Positions 1 to 5,962 of a stretch of DNA of 6,839 bases are shown here, piece after piece. Position numbers and translations under genes: made by a program. Source of the stretch: Actinomycetes bacterium (GTDB lineage: Bacteria; Actinomycetota; Acidimicrobiia; Acidimicrobiales; RAAP-2); contig JAJYPU010000100.1 of the NCBI GenBank assembly GCA_021795095.1, forward strand, positions 1-6,839, in the 5' to 3' direction. The notes beneath the pieces are model-generated. The model ran no database searches. It saw only the letters and a list, made by a program, of their open reading frames with translations, and had not been told where the DNA came from. Positions within the stretch are counted from its first letter, which is position 1. Every line of letters begins with the position of its first letter.

Positions 1-838
1 GATCGTCACTGTCTCGTCCCACGTCGACCTCGGTGAGGTCGAGCGCGCGCACCCGCACGTCGGCGGCCAAGCGGCCGACGGCGTGACGCAACTCGCTCGC
101 GCTCAGCCCCCCCGGGGCGGCGGCGGGACAACCGGGCACGACGGACCGGTCCGCGACATCGAGGTCGACGTCGACGTAGACCCTCCGTCCGTCCGCCCCG
201 GCGACCGCGAGCGCGTCGTCGAGCACCGAGTCGATCCCCCGCTGCGCGACGACGTCGCGGCTCATGACCGTGATCCCCGCGTCGCGCGCACGAGCCGCGT
301 AGTGGGGCGAGTTGGAGAAGTCGGCGAGGCCGACCTGGACCACGTGGTGGCCGTCGAGCCCGGCCTCGAGGAGCTGGCGCACTGGTGAGCCGTTGGAGGC
401 CCCGTCGCGCAGGTCGAGGTGCGCGTCGAGCGTGATCAGCCCCCACGAGGCGAGGTCGTCACCGGCGAGCCCGGCGAGCGCCCGCCAGGTGGCGGCGTTG
501 TCGCCACCGAGTACGAGGCGAAGGTCGGCCTCGGGGTCGTGGTGCATGGCCGTGGCCACGCGCGCGTTCGCGTCCTCGCCGTCGGGGTCGAAGACGTCGC
601 CGCGGTCCACGACGCAAACGATCTCGGCGAGGTCGACCGCGTCGCGGTAGGACCACGTCGAGTACCGTTCGAGAGCTTCGCGCACCGCCTCGGGCGTGCT
701 GTGCCACGATCGGGGCGTCACCGAGGTCAGGTAGGTCGACACCCCCACGAGGCTCACCAGCCGGCGACCGGCGACCGGCTGGTCGGTGAGCAGCGACGCG
801 GCCGACGGCCAGTTCGGGTCTGTAGTCACGGGCCCCAT
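1..838 (-). CDS. Arginase/formimidoylglutamase-family ureohydrolase, 3' end cut by window edge
   Basis: 279 codons are readable from ATG at 838 and the frame is still open at the left edge. Family members hydrolyse guanidino or formimino groups at a binuclear manganese centre. I see the DAHLDLRDG motif at residues 138-146 (ligands D138, H140, D142), then SNGSPVR at 148-154, as in formimidoylglutamases. DLDVAD at 225-230 matches the DIDxLDP box, followed by PGGLS at 242-246 and DLTEVDVGRDSDD at the readable end. The usual GGDHS box is GGDNA at 111-115, so the first metal-binding His is replaced by Asn114. Perhaps 20-40 residues are missing. The start lies 22 bases after the upstream stop and has no clear Shine-Dalgarno; in-frame GTG codons at 847 and 829 are alternatives. 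No other histidine-degradation (hut) gene is visible, so the substrate is open. The family call is firm; the HutG-like assignment is moderate. Confidence 0.85.
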   Translation of the reverse strand, partial: MGPVTTDPNWPSAASLLTDQPVAGRRLVSLVGVSTYLTSVTPRSWHSTPEAVREALERYSTWSYRDAVDLAEIVCVVDRGDVFDPDGEDANARVATAMHHDPEADLRLVLGGDNAATWRALAGLAGDDLASWGLITLDAHLDLRDGASNGSPVRQLLEAGLDGHHVVQVGLADFSNSPHYAARARDAGITVMSRDVVAQRGIDSVLDDALAVAGADGRRVYVDVDLDVADRSVVPGCPAAAPGGLSASELRHAVGRLAADVRVRALDLTEVDVGRDSDD

Positions 839-860
839 GCTACGCACGGCGCCGCGTCGA

Positions 861-1946
861 TCACGTCGGACTCGTGGTGGTGGTCGTGGCGTGCAACGCG
901 GCGGTCGTGGTGGTGGTCGGGGCCTTCTTTGGCCGACAACCCGGTCCGGTGAGCCGCAGTGGCTGGGCGACGGGCACACGGGCCGAGGTGATGCCCGGTC
1001 CGGTCCACGCACAGCCCCAGCGCGGCGGCTCGGCGAGGGCGACGAAGAAGTCACGCGTCCAGCCCGTCTCGTAGATCGTCGGGCTGTGCTCGGACATGGG
1101 CAGTTGCACGGGCATCGGCCCGGGCTGGTGCAGCGGGGCGAAGGGCGCGCCGAGGATGGGCCAGAAGGGGTTGATGTCGAGCTCCATGGCCGTGACCGCG
1201 CCCGCCGCCACGAGCGCGCGGGCGAGCGGACCGGCAGTGACGGGCTGCATCGTCGCGACGTAGAGCAGGTTGCCCTTTGCGTCCACACCGAGTCCGCTGC
1301 GCGCGACCGTGGGAACCTCCCCGATCGTGTCACCCCACTGGCGCCAGTTCGCCGAGAGCGCCGCGGCGGTGACCCGTCGGTTCCACACGAGCGCTCCGAG
1401 GTTCTGGCGCGCACTCACGATGGAAAAGCCGTGCGGGGGGAAGCCGGGCGTCCCCCACCGGCCCATTGCCCAGGAACCGGCTGCGTTGATGGCGATCGTC
1501 ATGCGCCCATCGAGCATGGGCACGAGCGTCAATCCGTCGGCGATCGAGCCGCCAGCTCCGGCCGCCTGCTTAAAGGCGCCGTTAAAGACCGCCACCACGC
1601 CCGCGCGGCCCTCGACGGGCCAGTCGATGGCTGGTCCAGCGTCGCGTGGGGCGCGCGTGTTCTGTGTCGGGTCACTCGAGCCGACGTGCCAGCGAAGCAG
1701 CGTCGTGGCTGCGCGCAGGCGCAGCACGCGAAAGGTCGCGGTCCCCACCACGACGTTGCGGTAGTCCACCATCACCCCGCGCGCCGTGCGGCTCGCCACG
1801 GTCCAACCGGGTTGGGGCCGCGCGACGGCCGTGGTCGTGGTCGTCGAGGCGAGCGACGCGCCGCTTGGCACGACGCCGCCCGCGCCGAGCACGAGCAGGG
1901 TCAGGACGAGGAGGCTTCGAAGGCGCGACGGCCGTACACGGGCCAC
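861..1946 (-). CDS. Secreted phosphodiester glycosidase (NAGPA/DUF2233)-like protein
   Basis: 361 residues. The N-terminus has basic residues (RPSRLR), a hydrophobic stretch at about 11-26 and a likely signal-peptidase site near ASLAS (30-34), so export is expected. A run of five Thr at 35-39 follows, and two more runs (344-348, 354-358) end the protein; they look like flexible, perhaps glycosylated, linkers. The middle resembles the NAGPA fold: FNGAFK at 121-126 (compare NGGFF), RSGLGVDAKGNLLYVAT at 216-232 and MELDINPFW at 254-262, where relatives usually have a LDGGGS-type motif. Cys312 and Cys337 could form a disulfide. Family members cleave sugar-phosphate diesters, but the altered last motif leaves activity uncertain. 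The GTG start is 3 bases after the qcrB stop and has no Shine-Dalgarno, suggesting translational coupling. The fold assignment is from motif memory; the substrate is unknown. Confidence 0.7.
   Translation of the reverse strand: MARVRPSRLRSLLVLTLLVLGAGGVVPSGASLASTTTTTAVARPQPGWTVASRTARGVMVDYRNVVVGTATFRVLRLRAATTLLRWHVGSSDPTQNTRAPRDAGPAIDWPVEGRAGVVAVFNGAFKQAAGAGGSIADGLTLVPMLDGRMTIAINAAGSWAMGRWGTPGFPPHGFSIVSARQNLGALVWNRRVTAAALSANWRQWGDTIGEVPTVARSGLGVDAKGNLLYVATMQPVTAGPLARALVAAGAVTAMELDINPFWPILGAPFAPLHQPGPMPVQLPMSEHSPTIYETGWTRDFFVALAEPPRWGCAWTGPGITSARVPVAQPLRLTGPGCRPKKAPTTTTTAALHATTTTTSPT
873..917 (-). repeat. Two five-Thr codon runs at the C-terminus of the secreted protein
   Basis: Positions 873-887 and 903-917 each encode five consecutive Thr, using a mixture of ACC and ACG codons, so the plus strand reads as repeated gtggtggtcgt-type triplets. 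The two runs are separated by five codons. It is a low-complexity linker-type repeat inside the reading frame. Confidence 0.85.
1830..1844 (-). repeat. Five-Thr codon run after the signal peptide
   Basis: This block encodes Thr35-Thr39 of the secreted protein with alternating ACG and ACC codons. It lies directly after the predicted signal-peptide cleavage region and mirrors the C-terminal Thr runs, so the folded domain is flanked by Thr linkers on both sides. Confidence 0.8.
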
Positions 1947-1949
1947 GGC

Positions 1950-3488
1950 CTAGCGATCGATCGTGCGCACGCCGCTTTCGGGACCCTCGTCGGGTTCCAC
2001 CGTCTCGATGAACTGGGGTACCGGCGTCGGTGCGAGGTCGTGAGCCACGTCATCAGCGTAGGCCGGCGCCGGTGTCGCCACGTACTCGCCCTCGTCGGTA
2101 CGGGTCACGACGTTCGCGGTCTTGCGCTTGCCCGAGCCGCGGGTGGCGTGCAGCTCCGAGGCGATCTTGTAGGCGATCGGGTAGGCGATGAACGGCGAAA
2201 CCAGCACGAGCACCCGCATCGCCCAGAGCACGGTGTTGAGCGAGATGTGGAAGAAGTTCGCGATCACGTCGGTCGAACTCGCGATGAAGAGCATCGAGAT
2301 CGCCGCGAGCACGGCCACCCCGGCCGCGGTGCGCTTGGGCCGGCTGCTCGGACGATCCAGCAGGTTGTGGGGTGCGACGTCCTTGGTGACCATGCGCTCG
2401 AGCGCCGGCCAGGCGTAGGCGAGGCCGAAGACGAGGCCCGGGAAGATCACCGCCGGGATGGTCACCTCGAGGGGGATCGTATGGCCGAAGCTGTGGAACG
2501 ACCACGCGGGGAAGATGCGCAGCGCCCCGTCGAGGAAGGCCATGTACCAGTCGGGCTGGACCGCGTAGGAGATTCGCGACGCGTCGTAGGGGCCGAACTG
2601 CCAGATCGGGTTGATCTGGGCGAAAGCCCCGAGCAGCGCGGTGACTCCGGTGACGATCAGCATGAAGCCAGTGGTCTTGGCCATGAAGACCGGGAACATC
2701 GGGGTACCCACGACGTTGTCCTCGGTTCGGCCCTCGCCGGGGAACTGAGTGTGCTTCTGACGCACGAGCAGGATCATGTGCGCCGTCACGAGCGCCAGCA
2801 TGATTCCGGGCACCACGAGCACGTGCAAGATGAAGAAGCGCGGTAGCACCGCCGTGCCGGGGAAATTCCCCCCGAAGACGAAGAAGGCGAGGTAGGTCCC
2901 CACGACCGGCACCGAGAGGATGATCGAGTAGGCGATGCGGATGCCCGTGCCCGAGACCAGGTCGTCGGGCAGCGAGTAGCCGAGGAAGCCGTTCACGATC
3001 GCGAGGGTGAGCAGCGTCACCCCGATCGTCCAGTTGAGTTCGCGCGGCTTGCGGAAGGCGCCCGTGAAGAACACGCGCGCCATGTGCACGACCATGGCGC
3101 CGATGAAGATGTCGGCCGCCCAGTGGTGCATCTGGCGCATGAGCAGCCCCGCGCGCACGGCGAATGAGAGGTTGACCGTCGACGCGTAGGCCTGGGTCAT
3201 CGACTGACCGTCCAGGGGCAGGTAACTGCCGTGGTAGGTCACGATCGCCGAACTCGGGATGTAGTACAGCGAGAGGAAGACCCCCGTCGCGAGCAGCACG
3301 ACGAATGAGTAGAGCGCAATCTCACCGAGCATGAAGGACCAGTGGTCGGGGAAGATCTTGTCGAGGAAGCTCCGGCCGCCCCGGGCCACGCCCAGGCGGT
3401 CGTCGAGTTCGTCGATGGCCTTGCCGACGCGGCCGTAGCGCCCGAGGGCCTGCTTCTTTGACCGCTTGGTCACGACGGCGTCGCTCAT
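1950..3488 (-). CDS. qcrB: Cytochrome bc1 complex cytochrome b subunit
   Basis: 512-residue integral membrane protein that oxidises menaquinol and carries two b haems. Likely haem ligands are H122 and H135 in the second helix (14 apart, within MHHWAADIFIGAMVVH) and H222 and H237 in the fourth (15 apart, HVLVV...TAH). The quinol-site motif is QPDWY at 311-315, where mitochondrial proteins have PEWY. Hydrophobic helices occur at about 53-75, 125-142, 153-172, 187-207, 220-242, 270-290, 340-360, 388-405 and 418-440, in one fused cytochrome b rather than the split b6/subunit IV form. An N-terminal extension (about 1-45) and a Pro/acid-rich C-terminal tail (about 450-512) agree with actinobacterial QcrB. 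The ATG start overlaps the qcrA stop by 4 bases and has a GGGAG ribosome site 5 bases upstream. Its partners are QcrA and QcrC, encoded just upstream. Confidence 0.97.
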   Translation of the reverse strand: MSDAVVTKRSKKQALGRYGRVGKAIDELDDRLGVARGGRSFLDKIFPDHWSFMLGEIALYSFVVLLATGVFLSLYYIPSSAIVTYHGSYLPLDGQSMTQAYASTVNLSFAVRAGLLMRQMHHWAADIFIGAMVVHMARVFFTGAFRKPRELNWTIGVTLLTLAIVNGFLGYSLPDDLVSGTGIRIAYSIILSVPVVGTYLAFFVFGGNFPGTAVLPRFFILHVLVVPGIMLALVTAHMILLVRQKHTQFPGEGRTEDNVVGTPMFPVFMAKTTGFMLIVTGVTALLGAFAQINPIWQFGPYDASRISYAVQPDWYMAFLDGALRIFPAWSFHSFGHTIPLEVTIPAVIFPGLVFGLAYAWPALERMVTKDVAPHNLLDRPSSRPKRTAAGVAVLAAISMLFIASSTDVIANFFHISLNTVLWAMRVLVLVSPFIAYPIAYKIASELHATRGSGKRKTANVVTRTDEGEYVATPAPAYADDVAHDLAPTPVPQFIETVEPDEGPESGVRTIDR

Positions 3489-4423
3489 GAGCGCTCCCAG
3501 AATCCTGGCCCCACGGGCTCGTGGTAGTCACTCTGGGACCGGATGAAGCCGGCCGCGTCGATGTAGAGCGGCAGCTGGGGCAACGGCCGGGGGGCCGGCC
3601 CGAAGTTGGGGATGGCCCCGTTGTTCACGTTGAACATCGACTGGTGGCAGGGGCACACCAGCAGTTGGAGCTGCTGCTCATAGAGCCCGACCGGGCACCC
3701 GAGGTGCGTGCAGAGCTTGGAGTAGGCGATGTAGCCCATCGGACCCCACGTCTCTCGACCCTTCTGGGTCGTGAAGTTCTCGTTGGACAGCCGGATGAGC
3801 ACGGTCTGGTCGACCGCCTGGCCGCGGTCGGTGTTCTGAGTTCCCTCGGGAAAGACCGTCACGATCGAGCCGACGGCGAGGTCGTCTTGGTGCACGCGGC
3901 GCCCCGTTATGTCCACCGCGAAGCTGCCGGCGCGCCAGTCGGTGTGAAAGAGGGTGCCCTTGGGCAGTGGCCCGAGGCTGCGCAGCAGCGGGAACAGAGC
4001 GACGACGCCGAAGGCACCGAGCCCGCCGCCGACGAGCCCGCCGAGGAGCCGGCGACGCTTGACCACGCCGCCACCGCGTTCGACGATGGCCGCGGCGAAG
4101 GCGTCGCGGTCCTCCTGGCTCGTCGCGAGCACGTGGCGCTCCTCGACGAAGGGTCCGCGGGCCATGAGGTACTTCGCCCACGCGATGAGCCCGACGCCGA
4201 GGAAGAACAAACCGCCGCCCATGGTCGCCCCGAGGGTCCAGGGTGCCGCGTTGACCCAGTAGGCGGCGCCGAAGCCGATGATGAGCACGACGCCCACGAG
4301 CAGCGTGAGCGCGATGACGCGCTCGACGAGCTGGGGGTTGCGCGCGGCGGGCTGGAGGTGCGGGTCATCCTCGCGCAGCCCGTTGAGGCTGACGGCGGTG
4401 CGGTGTTCGTGACGATCGCTCAC
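3485..4423 (-). CDS. qcrA: Cytochrome bc1 complex Rieske iron-sulfur subunit
   Basis: 312-residue Rieske protein that takes one electron from menaquinol at QcrB and hands it to QcrC. Box 1 is CTHLGC at 238-243 and box 2 is CPCHQS at 257-262. C238, H240, C257 and H260 should bind the 2Fe-2S cluster, and C243-C259 should form the stabilising disulfide. Three hydrophobic helices occur at about 34-57, 64-84 and 126-147, the actinobacterial arrangement, with the cluster domain outside. KRRRLLGG at 122-129, just before the third helix, is a twin-arginine-like signal, matching the known Sec/Tat dual insertion of actinobacterial Rieske proteins. The GTG start overlaps the qcrC stop (GTGA), and a good AGGAG site sits 7 bases upstream, supporting this start. 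Nothing is missing for function. Confidence 0.97.
   Translation of the reverse strand: MSDRHEHRTAVSLNGLREDDPHLQPAARNPQLVERVIALTLLVGVVLIIGFGAAYWVNAAPWTLGATMGGGLFFLGVGLIAWAKYLMARGPFVEERHVLATSQEDRDAFAAAIVERGGGVVKRRRLLGGLVGGGLGAFGVVALFPLLRSLGPLPKGTLFHTDWRAGSFAVDITGRRVHQDDLAVGSIVTVFPEGTQNTDRGQAVDQTVLIRLSNENFTTQKGRETWGPMGYIAYSKLCTHLGCPVGLYEQQLQLLVCPCHQSMFNVNNGAIPNFGPAPRPLPQLPLYIDAAGFIRSQSDYHEPVGPGFWERS
3494..3498 (-). promoter_or_regulatory. Ribosome binding site of qcrB
   Basis: GGGAG on the minus strand, 5 bases before the qcrB ATG and inside the last codons of qcrA. It supports the start that overlaps the qcrA stop by 4 bases. Confidence 0.7.
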
Positions 4424-5310
4424 TGGCGTTCTCCTACCCAGAATCCGATGAGGGCGAGTACCCCGACCCCGAGCAGCAGGCCGACGAAACCCTCGGCCAC
4501 TGGGCCAAGGCCACCGAGCCCGAAGCCGCCGGGGTTGCGCGGGTGCTGGATCTCGGTGGTGACGTACTTGACGATGTCGGCCACCTGGAAGTCGCTGAGA
4601 TTGCCCGTGAAGCGGGGCATGTTGCCCGGGCCGGTGCGGATGGCCTCGGCCACCTGGGTCGCGGGGATGTTGCGCAGCGAGGGCGCGAAGGTGCTGCGCG
4701 CGAGCGCGTCGCCGTCACCCTCGATCGTGTGGCAGGCCGCACAGTTGAGCGCGAAGAGGGCCGCCCCGTTGGCGACGTTCGCGTCCTTCACGTTGACCGT
4801 GGGGATGTAGGGGTAGCCCGGCGCGAGCGAGTTGATCCACGCCGCCACGGCGAGGGCCTGGTCGTGCGTGAGCCGTGGTGTGCGCCGTGGCGCCTGGACC
4901 GAGCGGGGGTCGGCCGCGGGCATGCGGCCCGACTCGATCCAGAAGTCGATCGTGGCCGGTCCAAGCCCGATGAGGTTCGGGTAGGCCCCGGTCGTGCCGG
5001 CGGCCGGGACGCCGTTGGCCTCGGTGCCGTGGCACGAGGCGCAGTTCTGCAGGTAGAGGGCCTGGCCGAGCGCCGCCAGCGCCGGCGAGGGCGCGTTGTA
5101 GATGATCGCGCTGTCGCCATAGGAGGTCACGACGCCGTGCTTCTTCACCACGATCGAGGAGTTCGGCGTGCCGGCGTTGCGCCGACCCGTCTGGTAGGGC
5201 GGCAGCGTCGAGGCGTGGGCCGGCGTGAACCAGGCGAGCGGCACGAGCACCACGAAGGCCGCGAGCGCGAAGGCGACGATCCTGGAGCGCAGGTGGATGG
5301 TCACGGCCAT
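4420..5310 (-). CDS. qcrC: Cytochrome bc1 complex di-haem cytochrome c subunit
   Basis: 296-residue membrane-anchored di-haem cytochrome c. It replaces both cytochrome c1 and a soluble cytochrome c, carrying electrons from QcrA directly to the aa3 oxidase. A hydrophobic N-terminal segment (about 10-30, ending WFTPAHA) acts as signal peptide or anchor. Domain 1 has CASCH at 90-94 with M130 (GRMP) as likely sixth ligand. Domain 2 has CAACH at 190-194 with M231 (GNMP). A C-terminal helix at about 270-292 anchors the protein, ending WVGERQ. Length and layout match actinobacterial QcrC. The ATG follows the ctaE stop directly (TAGATG), so translation is probably coupled; no strong Shine-Dalgarno is seen. 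GTG two codons downstream (5304) is a possible alternative start. Confidence 0.97.
   Translation of the reverse strand: MAVTIHLRSRIVAFALAAFVVLVPLAWFTPAHASTLPPYQTGRRNAGTPNSSIVVKKHGVVTSYGDSAIIYNAPSPALAALGQALYLQNCASCHGTEANGVPAAGTTGAYPNLIGLGPATIDFWIESGRMPAADPRSVQAPRRTPRLTHDQALAVAAWINSLAPGYPYIPTVNVKDANVANGAALFALNCAACHTIEGDGDALARSTFAPSLRNIPATQVAEAIRTGPGNMPRFTGNLSDFQVADIVKYVTTEIQHPRNPGGFGLGGLGPVAEGFVGLLLGVGVLALIGFWVGERQ
4431..4435 (-). promoter_or_regulatory. Ribosome binding site of qcrA
   Basis: AGGAG on the minus strand, 7 bases before the qcrA GTG, lying within the end of qcrC. It is the best Shine-Dalgarno I found in the window and decides for the GTG start that overlaps the qcrC stop. Confidence 0.8.
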
Positions 5311-5913
5311 CTACTTGAGCAGGAACAGGGCCGAGAAGAGCCCGATCCACACGACGTCGACGAAGTGCCAGTAGTAGCTGACCCCCTGGAATGCGGCCAG
5401 CTCACCGGGGTCGCCGTCTTGTCCGCGCATGCGAAACAGCAGGAAGGCCATGGCCACGAGTCCGAGGAAGACGTGCAGCCCGTGCAGGCCCGTCGTGATG
5501 TAGAACACCGACCCGTAGGAGTTGGTGTACCAGCGCGTGGTGAGATGGACCCATTCGTAGGCCTGGTTCGCTACGAAGAGAGCGCCCATGATCATCGTCA
5601 CGATGATCCAGCGCCGGGCCTCCTCGCGGCGACGGTGCTCGACGAGCCACACCGCCCACTGCATGGTGAACGAGGACGCGACGAGCACGATGGTGAAGAT
5701 CCCCGCCTGGGTCGTGTCCAGGTGTGTGCCGACGGGCGGCCAGGCGGCCAGGTGCGCGCGGATGGTAAAGAGGGCGGCGAAGAGCCCCGAGAAGAACATC
5801 AACTCGCTCCCGAGCCAGATCATCACGCCGATGGCCAGCATCGGCGGACGATCGTGGACGATCTTCTCCGGCTTCGCCAGGCTTTCGAGGGGAATCGCCT
5901 GACTCACGCCCAC
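5311..5913 (-). CDS. ctaE: Cytochrome c oxidase (aa3) subunit III
   Basis: 200-residue membrane protein, the five-helix form of subunit III, lacking the first two helices of the seven-helix mitochondrial type. Helices lie at about 25-50, 68-91, 101-121, 135-160 and 178-199. Family signatures are SELMFFSGLF at 36-45 (E37 is the conserved buried acid), TGLHGLHVFLG at 141-151 and YYWHFVDVVWIGLF at 180-193. Subunit III stabilises the catalytic subunit I and contributes to the proton-uptake side. Here it leads the qcr genes, the usual actinobacterial order, and fits a bc1-aa3 supercomplex. The GTG at 5913 is the longest start, but a second GTG two codons later (5907) is equally possible; neither has a convincing Shine-Dalgarno. 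The stop abuts the qcrC ATG. Confidence 0.96.
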   Translation of the reverse strand: MGVSQAIPLESLAKPEKIVHDRPPMLAIGVMIWLGSELMFFSGLFAALFTIRAHLAAWPPVGTHLDTTQAGIFTIVLVASSFTMQWAVWLVEHRRREEARRWIIVTMIMGALFVANQAYEWVHLTTRWYTNSYGSVFYITTGLHGLHVFLGLVAMAFLLFRMRGQDGDPGELAAFQGVSYYWHFVDVVWIGLFSALFLLK

Positions 5914-5962
5914 ATTTCTACTTGCTGGGCGGGTCGGAACGCTATCTGGCCACTGAGATGAC
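5914..5962 (-). promoter_or_regulatory. Spacer before ctaE, possible promoter
   Basis: This 49-base gap between the HelD-like stop and ctaE is the longest non-coding stretch in the window. It holds no obvious hairpin terminator. TAGAAAT at 5920-5914 resembles an actinobacterial -10 element; a start about 7 bases after it would fall next to the GTG at 5907, giving a leaderless transcript. No good -35 box is visible at the expected distance. This is inference from position and weak sequence similarity only. Confidence 0.3.

Noticed and set aside
6..446. 146-codon minus-strand frame within the arginase-family gene
   Set aside because: It is an Arg-rich out-of-frame reading; the correct frame, open from 838 to the left edge, contains the arginase-family metal motifs.
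839..860. Possible terminator between the NAGPA-like and arginase-family genes
   Set aside because: The 22-base gap contains a short GGCGCC palindrome but no stem-loop with a T tract, so it does not support a terminator.
873..917. GT-rich triplet repeats considered as a regulatory repeat or CRISPR-like element
   Set aside because: They are in-frame Thr codons of the secreted protein, with no spacers of constant length or palindromic repeats.
786..2846. 686-codon open frame on the plus strand
   Set aside because: It lies antisense to qcrB and the NAGPA-like gene, its product is low-complexity and rich in Arg, Gly and His, and it has no recognisable domain. Long antisense frames are expected in high-GC DNA where stop codons are rare.
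3521..4810. 429-codon open frame on the plus strand
   Set aside because: Antisense to qcrA and the end of qcrC; the composition is typical of a high-GC shadow frame and no motif is present.
4543..5961. 472-codon open frame on the plus strand
   Set aside because: Antisense to qcrC and ctaE, which have unmistakable motifs; the predicted product is repetitive Arg/Val/Gly/Asp sequence without membrane or enzyme features.
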